Assembly: GCA_023425025.1 (NCBI GenBank)
Contig: JAFADG010000012.1
Coordinates: 73,830-137,829, forward strand
From: Bacillota bacterium
GTDB taxonomy: Bacteria > Bacillota > Clostridia > Christensenellales > Aristaeellaceae
Reading direction: 5' to 3'
Length of the DNA: 64,000 bases
In this document: piece after piece, positions 35,729 through 45,162 of the stretch
Numbering within the stretch: the first letter of the stretch is position 1
Layout of the letters: every line of letters starts with the position of its first letter
Notes under the pieces: generated by a model
What the model was told of the DNA's origin: nothing
The model's database searches: none
The model's input: the letters and a program-made list of their open reading frames with translations, nothing else
Program-made: the position numbers and the translations under genes

Positions 35729-37473
35729 GGTGGCCGTTCGGGCGCAAAGCGGAAGGCAACAGCCTGCAGATGGTCATCACCGGCTTTTTCATGGGCGGGA
35801 TGGCCCTGCTTTTGCTGTTTGTAAGCGTCAGCCTGGTGACCCGCCTTTCTCATATATTGGAGGAGAATGCCATGAACCGTACGCGCCAGACGGTGGACCA
35901 GGGCAACGCCAGCCTGGGCGTGTATGTCAGCGGCATGCTGGAAACCATGGATTACCTGGGCAACCTGGTCAGCGTATCTTCTGATGTGACCGTGCCGGAG
36001 CTCAAAGAGGACATGGCGTTTTTGCAAAAGAGCCGCAAGGACGTGGCGGCCATGGCGCTGTTTTCTCCCGAGGGGGAGCTGCTCTCCGGCACCGCCGGCA
36101 AGCTGGCCAAGCCCGCCGCGGAGGTAAAGGCCTATAGCTGGTTTCAAAAGCCCCGGCAGTCCGGCACCACGGCGGTCTTCTTTTCCTCGCCATATGTGCA
36201 AAACATATTCGCCGGGCAGTACGCCTGGATCATCACGCTAAGCCGGGCGGTGGAGTATCGGCGGGACGGCGTGCGGGAAACGGGCGTACTGATGGCCGAC
36301 TTTGCCTTCAGCGCCATCACTAGCCTGTGCGAAAACATCAGCCTGGGCGAAAGCGGCTATGTGTATCTGGTGGATACCAAGACGGAGATCGTATACCACC
36401 CCCAGCAGCAATTGATTTACGCCGGGCTGAAAACGGAGAACCTGGACGCCGTCCGGGAGCAGGTCTTCGGCCGGTGCCGTGACACGCTGGACGGCCGGGA
36501 GCGGCTTTTGACCATTACGACGGTGGATTACACCCGCTGGCGCATGGTGGGTGTGGCGTATCTGGATGAGATCCTTTCCATACAGCCGGAGCTTTTCCGC
36601 GTGACCATCGCCATACTGATCGCCGGCGCGCTGCTGGCGATGGTGATCGCCATCCTGTCCGCGGTGCACGTGTCCACCCCTATCAGCCAGTTGGAGAAGA
36701 TCATGGCCAAAGTGGAGGCCGGCAACATGGAGGTTTGCATCCAGGAGCAGGGCTTTGCGGAAATCCGGTCCCTGAGCCGCACGTTCAACCATATGCTTTC
36801 CCGCATTCGCAGGCTGATGGAGCAGATCGTGCACGAGCAGGAAATAAAGCGCCTGCATGAGCTGAACGCGCTGCAAGCGCAAATCAACCCCCACTTTTTG
36901 TACAACACTTTGGATTCCATTGTGTGGATGGAGGAACGGGGCCGCAGCCGGGAGGCCATCGTCATGGTCACGGCCCTGGCCAGGCTGTTCCGCATCTCCA
37001 TCAGCAAGGGCCGCAACATCATCACCGTTGGGGAAGAGCTGGAGCATGTGCGCAACTACCTGATCATACAGAAGATGCGCTTCAAGAACAAGTTTGACTA
37101 TGTGATCGACGCCCAGGAGGAAACGCTGGATCTGCGTACCATCAAGCTGATCGTGCAGCCCATTGTGGAAAACGCCATCCAGCACGGCCTGGAGGAATAT
37201 TCCGTGGAGGAGGGCCTGGTTGCGATCAGCGCTTATATGGAGGGGGATACGCTGGTTTTTAAGGTCAAGGACAACGGCGCGGGCATGTCGCCCCAGCAGG
37301 TGGCCGGCATTTTGAACGCCACCCCCGGCGGCTCGGGCATCGGCGTCAAAAACGTGCACGAGCGCATACAGCTGACCTTTGGCCGGGAGTACGGCCTTAT
37401 CATCAACAGCGTGCAGGACGAGGGCACCGAGGTCTTGATCCGCCTGCCGGGCAGAAGGGAGGGGATGGAGTGA
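35725..37473 (+). CDS. YesM-type sensor histidine kinase
   Basis: 582 residues: membrane segment at ~17-38, an extracytoplasmic sensor (~40-290), second membrane segment (~293-315), HAMP, then the HisKA-like motif with phospho-acceptor His390 in QINPHFLYNTLDS and an ATPase domain (IVQPIVENAIQHGLE, DNGAGM, GSGIGVKNVHERI). It senses an external signal and phosphorylates the regulator just upstream. The start overlaps the regulator stop and the end overlaps the next GTG (GTGA), implying tight coupling of all three products. Confidence 0.93.
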   Translation: MRWPFGRKAEGNSLQMVITGFFMGGMALLLLFVSVSLVTRLSHILEENAMNRTRQTVDQGNASLGVYVSGMLETMDYLGNLVSVSSDVTVPELKEDMAFLQKSRKDVAAMALFSPEGELLSGTAGKLAKPAAEVKAYSWFQKPRQSGTTAVFFSSPYVQNIFAGQYAWIITLSRAVEYRRDGVRETGVLMADFAFSAITSLCENISLGESGYVYLVDTKTEIVYHPQQQLIYAGLKTENLDAVREQVFGRCRDTLDGRERLLTITTVDYTRWRMVGVAYLDEILSIQPELFRVTIAILIAGALLAMVIAILSAVHVSTPISQLEKIMAKVEAGNMEVCIQEQGFAEIRSLSRTFNHMLSRIRRLMEQIVHEQEIKRLHELNALQAQINPHFLYNTLDSIVWMEERGRSREAIVMVTALARLFRISISKGRNIITVGEELEHVRNYLIIQKMRFKNKFDYVIDAQEETLDLRTIKLIVQPIVENAIQHGLEEYSVEEGLVAISAYMEGDTLVFKVKDNGAGMSPQQVAGILNATPGGSGIGVKNVHERIQLTFGREYGLIINSVQDEGTEVLIRLPGRREGME

Positions 37474-38435
37474 GAAAGCATGTCATCGTTTCCATCCTCT
37501 GCGTTTTGCTGGCGGTGCTGACCCTGATCTGGGGCCTGACGCCCATTACCAGTACCCATACCCAGGTATCGGGGGGCACCGTTGCCCTTTTGCTGGATAC
37601 CGACATCGGCGCCGGCGCGCTGCAGATGAAGCAGGGCGCCAAGCAGGCCGCCAAGGAGCAGAAGGTGGAGCTGATCACCGCCACTGCCGATTATTCCGCC
37701 AACGCCGCCCAAAGCCAGGCGGACCTAATGATGCAATTGCTTTCGCGCAATGTGAAGGCGGTGCTGCTGGTGCCGGTGCAGGGGGCCGATCTGTCAGAGC
37801 CTTTAAAGGAAGCGGAAAGGCGCAAGGTGCCGGTTTTGACGCTGGGCGAAACGCCCATTCTTGGGGGAACCGCCTGCACCATCAGCGCCAACCATGAGGA
37901 GGCGGGCGCTTTGGCCGCCCAGGCGCTTTTGGACCGATTGACGGTGCCGGGCCGGGCGCTGCTGCTGACAGGAGACGCTGCGGACGACGCGGCGGCCCTT
38001 CGCAAAAAGGGCACCATGAAGGTGCTGGAAGGCAAGAGTGATTTTCAGGTTTTGCGGGAAGCCTCCCTGGACGGCAAATCGCCTGACGATGTGCTGGCTA
38101 TACTGCAAAGCAGCCGGGAGATCAACTGCATCCTGGCGCTTACCGGGAACGCGACGGAAACCTGTGCCCTGGCCATGGGCCGCTATGCGATGGATATTCC
38201 CCTGGTGGGTATGGATTGCGGGCAGAACCGCAACCTGTACCTGGAAAACGGCCAGGTGGACGCCATGGTGCTGGGCATGCCCTTTGCCATGGGGTACCTT
38301 GGGGTGCAATTCGCCATGCAGGCGCTGTCGGGCAAGGATATTCCCGACTGGTACTTTACCGAAAGCCGCGTCATCGACAACGAAAACATGTACTTGCCGG
38401 AAAACCAGAAGCTGGCTTTCCCGCTTTTGCAGTAA
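37470..38435 (+). CDS. Periplasmic-type sugar-binding protein linked to the two-component pair
   Basis: 321 residues, Peripla_BP_4-type fold (VALLLDTDIGAGALQMKQGAKQAA, then LLVPVQGADLSEPLKEAERRKVPVL). N-terminal segment MRKHVIVSILCVLLAVLTLI is a signal anchor or signal peptide with no clear lipobox. GTG start at 37470 overlaps the kinase stop (GTGA) with GGGAGGGG upstream. No permease or ATPase follows, so it is more likely an extracytoplasmic sensor partner for the kinase than a transport protein. Similar regulator-kinase-binding protein trios are described in cellulolytic clostridia. Confidence 0.88.
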   Translation: MRKHVIVSILCVLLAVLTLIWGLTPITSTHTQVSGGTVALLLDTDIGAGALQMKQGAKQAAKEQKVELITATADYSANAAQSQADLMMQLLSRNVKAVLLVPVQGADLSEPLKEAERRKVPVLTLGETPILGGTACTISANHEEAGALAAQALLDRLTVPGRALLLTGDAADDAAALRKKGTMKVLEGKSDFQVLREASLDGKSPDDVLAILQSSREINCILALTGNATETCALAMGRYAMDIPLVGMDCGQNRNLYLENGQVDAMVLGMPFAMGYLGVQFAMQALSGKDIPDWYFTESRVIDNENMYLPENQKLAFPLLQ

Positions 38436-38481
38436 TTTGCTTTTGAAACAACATTGCAAAGGATACAAGGAGGATGATTCG

Positions 38482-39054
38482 ATGGCTTACACAATCAAAC
38501 CCCTCTCACCGGAATTGGCGCAAACCTTTGTGGATTACCTTGGCAACCTCGATTTCCACCATGCGCCCCACTGGTCCACGTGCTTCTGCCGCTTCTACTA
38601 TACCGACTGCCCGCAGGAGGAATGGATGGGCCGCACGGGGGAACACAACGCCGCCGAAGCAATCGCAATGATCAGCGAAGGCCAAATGAACGGCTACCTG
38701 GCCTTTGACGGGGATACGTGCATCGGCTGGTGCTGCGCTGACGACGCCAATCGGTTCATCCGCCTGAAAAACGAAATGGCGCCCGTCATCACGGGCAAAA
38801 AGGTGGCCTCCATCCTCTGCTACGTGATCAGGCCCGAATACCGGGGCCAGGGCGTGGCCCGGCAGCTGCTGCGCCGGGTGGTGGAGGATTACAAAGAAAA
38901 GGGGTACGAAGCCGTGGTGGCCGCGCCCGTGGACATCAGGGACGACCTGGAAAAGCGCTACCGGGGCACGCTGCACATGTATGAGGAGGCAGGCTTTGAA
39001 AAAATACAACAGCATGACCTCATGAGCGTGATGTGGCTGGATTTGAAGGCATGA
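38482..39054 (+). CDS. GNAT N-acetyltransferase
   Basis: 190 residues with the GNAT acetyl-CoA motif VIRPEYRGQGVARQLLRRVV and the following strand YEAVVAAPVD. The Cys-rich N-terminus (WSTCFCRFYYTDC) is common in a Firmicutes GNAT subgroup with a short conserved insertion. Substrate unknown. AAGGAGG is 7 bases before ATG 38482. Its TGA overlaps the next start (ATGA), so it is the first gene of the redox cassette or a close passenger. Weak promoter only; it may be co-transcribed with the binding-protein gene 46 bases upstream. Confidence 0.88.
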   Translation: MAYTIKPLSPELAQTFVDYLGNLDFHHAPHWSTCFCRFYYTDCPQEEWMGRTGEHNAAEAIAMISEGQMNGYLAFDGDTCIGWCCADDANRFIRLKNEMAPVITGKKVASILCYVIRPEYRGQGVARQLLRRVVEDYKEKGYEAVVAAPVDIRDDLEKRYRGTLHMYEEAGFEKIQQHDLMSVMWLDLKA

Positions 39055-40160
39055 CGCAAAGCGGCAACGGTGTCTTTGACGCGGCCGTCATCGGCCTGGG
39101 CCCCGCCGGCGCCACCTGCGCCCGGCTGCTGGCCAATGGCCTTCGTGTATTTGCGCTGGACGGCGCCATGCAAAAAGGCGAAAAGCCCTGCGGCGGCCTG
39201 TTGGCCCCCGACGCGCAAAAGGCGCTGGCCAGCCTTTCGCTGACGCTGCCCAAGGAAATACTGGTCAGCCCGCAAATCTTCAGCGTAAAGACCATCGATA
39301 TCACAAAAAAGCGCGTCCGGTACTATCCCCGTTCTTATATCAACCTTGACCGGCATAGATTTGACCGTTGGCTTGTATCCCTGATCCCGGACAGCGTGGT
39401 CAGGGAGGAGGGCGTATGCCGCGCGCTTGCGCAAAAAGACGGCTTGTACCATGTGACCTATCAAAGGCCGGATGGCAGCGCGGGGGAGATTGCCGCCAGG
39501 ATGCTCATCGGGGCGGACGGGGCCAACTCCATCGTGCGGCGTACCTTTTTCAAAGCATACAGATTTCAAAGCTACGTGGCTGTGCAGCAGTGGTTTGCAG
39601 GCGCGGAAATGGACCCTTTTTACTCCTGCGTGTTTGAAAAAAACGCCGGAAGCCTTTGCTCCTGGTCCATTTGCAAGGACGGCGCGTTTATGTTCGGCGG
39701 CGCGTACAAAGCAAAAAACTGCCGCCAGACCTTTGAAAAGCAAAAGCGGATGCTTGCGCCCTTTGGTTTTTCCTTTGGCGAGCCTTTGAAAACAGAGGGC
39801 TGCCTGGTGCTTGCGCCCAGGGTGTTTGAGCGCTTTTGCCTGGGAGGAAGCAATGCGTTTTTGATCGGGGAGGCGGCGGGGTTCATCAGCCCCAGCTCGC
39901 TGGAGGGCATCAGCTGGGCATTAAACAGCGCGGCTCGCCTATCCGGGACGCTGCTGAGCGGCACAGATGACCTGCACAGGGCCTACAGGCGGAAAACCCG
40001 GAGCCTTCGGATCAAACTGTTTTTCAAGGCGCTGAAATGTCCCTTTTTGTACCATCCCTTTCTGCGGTCGCTGGTGATGGCCAGCGGCATTCAATCCATC
40101 GGTTTGATAGCGCCGGCGGAAGATAGCGCAAAGAGGGCCCGACTAACCAAGGAGGCGTAG
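39051..40160 (+). CDS. FAD-dependent oxidoreductase, geranylgeranyl-reductase-like
   Basis: 369 residues. N-terminal FAD-binding GxGxxG-type motif (AAVIGLGPAGATCARLLAN), a Cys-containing PCGGLLAPDAQKAL segment, LIGADGANSIVRRTF and the C-terminal IGEAAGFISPSSLEGISWAL match the geranylgeranyl reductase/flavoprotein family that reduces C=C bonds in isoprenoids, but reduced specificity is likely. Start overlaps the GNAT stop (ATGA). Next in the cluster is a 4Fe-4S protein, a plausible electron source (inference). Confidence 0.87.
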   Translation: MTQSGNGVFDAAVIGLGPAGATCARLLANGLRVFALDGAMQKGEKPCGGLLAPDAQKALASLSLTLPKEILVSPQIFSVKTIDITKKRVRYYPRSYINLDRHRFDRWLVSLIPDSVVREEGVCRALAQKDGLYHVTYQRPDGSAGEIAARMLIGADGANSIVRRTFFKAYRFQSYVAVQQWFAGAEMDPFYSCVFEKNAGSLCSWSICKDGAFMFGGAYKAKNCRQTFEKQKRMLAPFGFSFGEPLKTEGCLVLAPRVFERFCLGGSNAFLIGEAAGFISPSSLEGISWALNSAARLSGTLLSGTDDLHRAYRRKTRSLRIKLFFKALKCPFLYHPFLRSLVMASGIQSIGLIAPAEDSAKRARLTKEA

Positions 40161-40162
40161 CC

Positions 40163-40864
40163 ATGGACGCGTTTTCAAAGGAATTCCATGACTTTTTGTT
40201 GGCGCAGGGCGCGTCCCTGTGCGGGTTCGGCGACCTTTCCGGCGTTGCGGAGGGCGATTTACGCTGCGGCGTATCCGTGGCCGTGGCGCTGCCAAAGGAC
40301 ATAGTGCTTTCCATTGCGGACGGCCCCAGCCGCGGCTACTTTGACGCCTACCACTTCATCAACGCAAAGCTGGACGCCATCGTTACGACGGGGGCGGAAT
40401 TCCTTCGGGAAAGGGGGTATCGCGCCCGTGCCCAAACCCGGGTCAATGTAAAGGAGCACGACGGCTACCGCACCGACCTGCCCCACAAGACCGTGGCCAC
40501 CAGGGCCGGCCTTGGCTGGATCGGCAAAAGCGCGCTGCTGGTGACACGCGAATTTGGCCCGGCGGTACGCATCTCCTCCCTTTTGACCGATGCTCCCCTG
40601 AGTGCCGCCCAGCCCATCGACTGCTCCAAATGCGGCAGCTGCAGCGAATGCGTGGACCATTGCCCCGGCAAGGCCATATCGGGCAAGTTGTGGGATGTCA
40701 CCATGGACAGGGATGACTTCTTCAACGCGGCGGACTGCCGCAAGGCGGCAAGGGCGCTTTCCAAATCGCTGCTCAATGAGGAGATTACCCTTTGCGGCAA
40801 GTGCATCGAAACTTGCCCCTATACCAGGCGCTATTTGAACAACGTTTCTGCCAATATGTTGTAA
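40163..40864 (+). CDS. QueG-like double 4Fe-4S cluster protein
   Basis: 233 residues. Residues ~90-140 (KTVATRAGLGWIGKSALLVT) match the epoxyqueuosine reductase QueG region that follows the DUF1730 part; then two ferredoxin-like cysteine sets, CSKCGSCSECVDHCPG and CGKCIETCPYTRRYL. It lacks QueG's C-terminal domain, so it is a shorter Clostridia relative of uncertain activity. AAGGAGG overlaps the previous gene's stop. Cobamide binding, if any, is inferred from QueG only. Confidence 0.85.
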   Translation: MDAFSKEFHDFLLAQGASLCGFGDLSGVAEGDLRCGVSVAVALPKDIVLSIADGPSRGYFDAYHFINAKLDAIVTTGAEFLRERGYRARAQTRVNVKEHDGYRTDLPHKTVATRAGLGWIGKSALLVTREFGPAVRISSLLTDAPLSAAQPIDCSKCGSCSECVDHCPGKAISGKLWDVTMDRDDFFNAADCRKAARALSKSLLNEEITLCGKCIETCPYTRRYLNNVSANML

Positions 40865-40930
40865 ATGCAACGGCATAAAATGATCCCACAGGGTATACTG
40901 AGGATGAACACACGCGAAGGAGGCGTTTTT

Positions 40931-42121
40931 ATGGGCAAGCCCCTGACAAAAAGAGTGACCTGGGTAGGCAAGGTGGACTGGGAGCTGAAAACCTTCCATG
41001 GCGAGGAGTATTCCACGTACAAGGGGTCTTCCTACAATTCGTACCTTGTCCGCGATGAGAAAACGGCCCTCATCGACACCGTATGGCAGCCCTTTGACAA
41101 GGAATTTGTTTCCCGTTTGAAGCAGGAAATCGATCTGAACGACATCGACTATATCGTCATCAACCATGGCGAAATCGACCACAGCGGCGCGCTGCCGGAG
41201 CTTTTGCGGGCCATTCCCGGCAAACCTGTGTACTGCACGCAAAACGCCGTGAAATCCCTGAAAGGCCACTATCATCAGGATTGGAACTTTGTTCCCGTCA
41301 AAACGGGGGATACCCTGTCCCTGGGCTCCGTTTCCCTCGCGTTTGTGGAAGCGCCCATGCTGCACTGGCCCGATACCATGTTCACCTACTTAACCGGCGA
41401 GAACATTCTTTTTTCCAACGATGCTTTCGGCCAGCACTACGCCACCGAATCACTGTACAACGACAAGGTGGACGCGGCGGAACTAAATCATGAGGCCATG
41501 AAGTATTACGCCAATATACTGACGCCCTTTTCACCGCAGGTAGCAAAAAAGATCCATGAGGTGCTTGGCCTGAACCTGCCGGTGGACATGATCTGCCCCA
41601 GCCACGGCGTGATCTGGAAGGAGAACCCCGCCCAGATCGTGGAAAAGTATTTGGAGTGGGCGGACAGCTATCAGGAAAACCAGGTTACCATTCTATACGA
41701 CACCATGTGGAACGCCACCCGGAAGATGGCGGAAGCCATCGGCGAGGGCATACACGCGGCGGACCCCGGCGTTACAGTCAAGTTGATGCACGCGTCCAAG
41801 GAGGACAAAAACGACGTCATCACCGAGGTGTTCCGCTCCAAGGGGATACTGCTTGGCTCCTCCACCATCAACAACGGCTACCTTTCCTCCCTGGGCGGGC
41901 TGCTGGAGATGATACGGGGCCTGAAGTTTCAGAACAAGCGGGCAGGCGCCTTCGGCAGCTATGGCTGGAGCGGCGAAGCGGTGAAGCTGCTGAACAAGGG
42001 CCTTTCGGAGGCAGGGTTCGCGCTTGTGAACGACGGCCTGAAGCTGCAGTGGGTGCCCGATGAAAAAGCGCTGGCGCAATGTTTTGCCTTTGGGCAGGAA
42101 TGGGCGAAGCAGATGAAGTAA
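40931..42121 (+). CDS. Flavodiiron protein (FprA family)
   Basis: 396 residues: metallo-beta-lactamase-like diiron domain (iron ligands in NHGEIDHSGALPE, the H of MLHWPDT, D of SNDAFGQH, H of PSHGVIW) followed by a flavodoxin domain starting near residue 250 (VTILYDTMWNATRKMAEAI, TINNGYLSS, FGSYGWSGEAVKLL). Reduces O2 or NO to water or N2O using electrons from reduced flavin partners, protecting anaerobes. No rubredoxin tail. AAGGAGG precedes ATG 40931 by 6 bases. Fits the redox cassette. Confidence 0.95.
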   Translation: MGKPLTKRVTWVGKVDWELKTFHGEEYSTYKGSSYNSYLVRDEKTALIDTVWQPFDKEFVSRLKQEIDLNDIDYIVINHGEIDHSGALPELLRAIPGKPVYCTQNAVKSLKGHYHQDWNFVPVKTGDTLSLGSVSLAFVEAPMLHWPDTMFTYLTGENILFSNDAFGQHYATESLYNDKVDAAELNHEAMKYYANILTPFSPQVAKKIHEVLGLNLPVDMICPSHGVIWKENPAQIVEKYLEWADSYQENQVTILYDTMWNATRKMAEAIGEGIHAADPGVTVKLMHASKEDKNDVITEVFRSKGILLGSSTINNGYLSSLGGLLEMIRGLKFQNKRAGAFGSYGWSGEAVKLLNKGLSEAGFALVNDGLKLQWVPDEKALAQCFAFGQEWAKQMK

Positions 42122-42155
42122 TGATAAGGGAAAACGTTCAGGGAGGCATGCCGGC

Positions 42156-42782
42156 ATGAAGGTATTGATGGTCAACGGAAGCCCGCACAAAAACGGATGC
42201 ACCTTTACCGCCCTTTCCGAAGTGGAAAAGACGCTAAAGCTGCAGGGGATCGAAACGGAAATCGTACATATCGGCTCCAAGCCGGTTCAGGGCTGCACCG
42301 CCTGCGGCCATTGCTTTACCGGCCCCGACCGCTGCGTGTTTGACGACGACCTGGTGAATCGCGTGCTGGAAAAGGGGGATCAGGCCGACGCTTTCATTTT
42401 CGGTTCCCCGGTGTATTACGCCTCCGGCGCGGGTTCCATGATCGCCTTTATGGACCGGCTGTTCTTTGCCGGCGACTGCTTCAAAAACAAGCCCGGCGCC
42501 TGCGTCGTTTCCGCCCGCAGGGCCGGCACCACCGCCGCGCTGGACCAGATGCTCAGATACCTGACCATCTCCAACATGATGGTGGTAGGCTCCCAGTACT
42601 GGGCCATGGTCCACGGCAGCAGGCCGGAAGAGGTGCAAAAGGACCTGGAGGGTATGCAGGTCATGCGCACCCTGGGGCAGAACATGGCGTGGCTGCTAAA
42701 ATGCATCGAGGCCGGCAGGCAGGCGGGCATTGCGCTGCCGGAGCGGGAAAAACGGGTCTGGACGAATTTCATCAGGCCCTGA
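42156..42782 (+). CDS. Flavodoxin-fold NAD(P)H-dependent FMN reductase family protein
   Basis: 208 residues. Opens MKVLMVNGSPHKNGCTFTAL with the FMN phosphate loop, then the Cys-containing CTACGHCFTGPDRCVFDDDL (iron-sulfur flavoprotein-like four-Cys pattern) and GSPVYYASGAGSMIAFMDRL. Thus it resembles iron-sulfur flavoproteins (Isf), which take electrons from ferredoxin and reduce O2, peroxide or other acceptors. Follows the flavodiiron gene by 34 bases, GGGAGG upstream. Good candidate electron carrier for the cassette. Confidence 0.88.
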   Translation: MKVLMVNGSPHKNGCTFTALSEVEKTLKLQGIETEIVHIGSKPVQGCTACGHCFTGPDRCVFDDDLVNRVLEKGDQADAFIFGSPVYYASGAGSMIAFMDRLFFAGDCFKNKPGACVVSARRAGTTAALDQMLRYLTISNMMVVGSQYWAMVHGSRPEEVQKDLEGMQVMRTLGQNMAWLLKCIEAGRQAGIALPEREKRVWTNFIRP

Positions 42783-42905
42783 CGGGCGATTGGATACCCA
42801 TTCAAAGGGTTCATGCGTCCACGAATATACCCCCTGGCGGCAAGGCCGGCCCCCCAGGCTGTCATCCACCGCCGCGCGAAGGATTCTGATTTTCCATGCT
42901 GCCTT

Positions 42906-42955
42906 ATGCAAGCCCTCCTACCGCTCGCAGGTGCTGGCGGCAGGAGGGCTTGCAT
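42906..42955 (+). terminator. Large palindromic hairpin after the redox cassette
   Basis: ATGCAAGCCCTCCT (42906-42919) pairs perfectly with AGGAGGGCTTGCAT (42942-42955), with CCGC/GCGG inside. No U-run; nevertheless the likely operon end. Confidence 0.6.
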
Positions 42956-42997
42956 TATCCTGCACATTCCGGTTAATATATGTAAATAAGGAAGTGC

Positions 42998-43025
42998 TTG
43001 ACAAGGAGAACTACTGTCTTATAAT
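42998..43025 (+). promoter_or_regulatory. Consensus promoter of the polysaccharide cluster
   Basis: TTGACA (42998-43003), 16-base spacer, TATAAT (43020-43025). Starts the five-gene polysaccharide cluster. Confidence 0.9.
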
Positions 43026-43081
43026 AAGAGAAGCGCAATGGATATGCCGGCGCGCATACTAAAGAACCGGATGTTCTGTTC

Positions 43082-44359
43082 ATGCAAGCATTACTTGGTT
43101 TTCTGCTGCCGGACCATTGCAACATAAAGCGCAGGAGCACACTTTTTAACGCGGCGGCAAATGTGTTGGATGCGGCGCAATCCATGCTGTTGTTTATTGC
43201 CGTTACCCGCATATGCGGCGCGGCGGAAGGCGGCGTTCTATCCATTTCCATGGCGGTTGCCTATCAAATGGTCGTCATCGGCCGGTATGGTATGCGGGAT
43301 TTTCAAGCAACCGATATTCATGGGGATTTTACCTTTTCAACCTATCTTCTTTCCAGAATCGTCACCTCCCTGCTTATGTGCATCTTTCTCGCGGGCTACA
43401 TTTTTTTCAATGGTTACAGCCTTGAAAAAGCAGGCGTAATGATTGCCGTATCCTGCTATAAAGCGGTGGATGTCTGGGAAGACGTATATCATGGCTATTA
43501 TCAGCGGGAGGGGCGGCTGGATGGGGCAGCCCTGTCCCAAACCATACGCTATGGCAGTTCCATTGCGCTGTATATCGCTGTTTTGCTGATCACCAAAGAC
43601 CTGTTTTTGTCGACATGGATTTCGGCGCTATATGCCATGCTTGTGTTCGTTTTGCTGAATAAAGCGCTTCGCACCGCGTTTCCGGCCCCGGCTTTTTTGC
43701 ATGGGCAGTGGGCGGCGGTAGGAAAGCTTTTGATCTGCTGCGCTCCGCTTGGCATATGCGCCGCGCTCCAGCTGCTTGTTATCAACTACCCAAAGTATGC
43801 CATTGATTCCTATTTGAATGATCTGTCCCAAACCTATTATGGCGCGCTGTCCATGCCCGTGTTCGCTGTGAATCTGCTCAGCCTCTCCATCTACAGGCCG
43901 ATGCTGCTGCCCATGGCCCGGCATTGGCATTTGGCGCAGCAGCCGGAGCTAAGGCGAACGATCCGCAAGCAGCTCTTTTTTATTGCAGTCATAACCGCAT
44001 TATCTCTGGTTATGGGCTTCTTTTGGGGCGTTCCCGTCCTTTCTTTCGTGTATGGCATTGACTTGCATGGATATCGCTCCGCGCTGCTGATCTTGCTGGC
44101 GGGGGGCGCAATGGCTGCCGTATCCGGCTTTATGACCAGTGTTCTGTCGGTTATGCGCCTGCAAAAGCACTTGATACCCGGCTACGCAGCAGCCTTGCTT
44201 GCAAGTGCCGCCGCCGCAGCTCCTTTGATACGGCGGGCGGGCATAGAGGGGGCGGGTATCCTGTTTGCGGTCTCCATGCTCATACTGGCCCTCACGACAG
44301 GAGCAGCCGTATTTCGCGCCATCGCCAAAATTGGTTTTTCAAAGGAAGGAGCAGAATAA
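43082..44359 (+). CDS. Polysaccharide flippase/MATE-like membrane protein (Wzx-like)
   Basis: 425 residues with about twelve hydrophobic segments and a central GLLGFGMT-less, polytopic pattern typical of O-antigen flippases (FNAAANVLDAAQSMLLFIAVT start, YYGALSMPVFAVNLLSLSIYRPML). Would move lipid-linked sugars across the membrane. No strong ribosome site. Directly precedes two glycosyltransferases (TAATG overlap at the end), which supports a cell-surface glycan role. Confidence 0.82.
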   Translation: MQALLGFLLPDHCNIKRRSTLFNAAANVLDAAQSMLLFIAVTRICGAAEGGVLSISMAVAYQMVVIGRYGMRDFQATDIHGDFTFSTYLLSRIVTSLLMCIFLAGYIFFNGYSLEKAGVMIAVSCYKAVDVWEDVYHGYYQREGRLDGAALSQTIRYGSSIALYIAVLLITKDLFLSTWISALYAMLVFVLLNKALRTAFPAPAFLHGQWAAVGKLLICCAPLGICAALQLLVINYPKYAIDSYLNDLSQTYYGALSMPVFAVNLLSLSIYRPMLLPMARHWHLAQQPELRRTIRKQLFFIAVITALSLVMGFFWGVPVLSFVYGIDLHGYRSALLILLAGGAMAAVSGFMTSVLSVMRLQKHLIPGYAAALLASAAAAAPLIRRAGIEGAGILFAVSMLILALTTGAAVFRAIAKIGFSKEGAE

Positions 44360-45156
44360 TGCCGGCAGCTCAAATGCAGCATACGTTTGTCATATGCGCC
44401 TATGGCGAAAGCATGTATCTGGAAGAATGCATCAGGTCTTTGCTTTCGCAAAGCGTAAAGAGCCAAATCCTCCTGGCTACGTCCACCCCCAATGACTTGA
44501 TACAGGGCATGGCGGAAAAGTACGGCATTCCCCTGCGCATCAGTAAGGGGCCGGGAGGAATCGCCCAGGATTGGAATTATGCCTACGCGCAGGCATCCAC
44601 CAAATATATCACATTGGCTCACCAGGATGACGTATATGAGCCGGAATACGCTGCCTGCGCGCTGAAGGGCATGTCTCAGGCAAAGGATCCGTTGATTTGG
44701 TTTTCCGATTATTATGAGATACGCCTTGGGAAAAGGGTGGCAAAAAACCGGCTGCTTTTCATCAAGCGTCTGCTCGTCTCTCCATTGCGGCTAAAAGGCT
44801 TGCAGCGGCTTACCGCCGCGAAACGCTGCTGCCTGGCCCTTGGCAACAGCATTTGCTGCCCTGCCGTTACTTTTGCCGCCGGCAGATTGCCCAGGGAAAT
44901 TTTTACGCCGCACTTCCGCAGCAATGTGGATTGGCAGGCCTGGGAGCGTCTTTCCAGGCTGCGCGGTTCTTTCCGGTATCATCCGCAAATGCTGGTAGGC
45001 CATCGGATTCACGGTGAGTCCGAAACATCCAAAGTCATTGGCGACAGCCGGCGTTCAGCCGAGGACCTGGAAATGTTTCATAAATTCTGGCCTATGCCTA
45101 TCGCCAGGCGGTTGGCCCGATTGTACGCATCCAGCGAAAAAAGCAACAAAGGATAA
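44359..45156 (+). CDS. Glycosyltransferase family 2 protein
   Basis: 265 residues, GT-A fold: FVICAYGESMYLEECIRSLL start, YITLAHQDDVYEPEYA (the DxD-like metal site is HQDD) and a C-terminal variable region. Transfers a sugar to a growing polysaccharide or lipid acceptor. Overlaps the flippase stop. Donor and acceptor unknown. Confidence 0.86.
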   Translation: MPAAQMQHTFVICAYGESMYLEECIRSLLSQSVKSQILLATSTPNDLIQGMAEKYGIPLRISKGPGGIAQDWNYAYAQASTKYITLAHQDDVYEPEYAACALKGMSQAKDPLIWFSDYYEIRLGKRVAKNRLLFIKRLLVSPLRLKGLQRLTAAKRCCLALGNSICCPAVTFAAGRLPREIFTPHFRSNVDWQAWERLSRLRGSFRYHPQMLVGHRIHGESETSKVIGDSRRSAEDLEMFHKFWPMPIARRLARLYASSEKSNKG

Positions 45157-45162
45157 AGGCAT

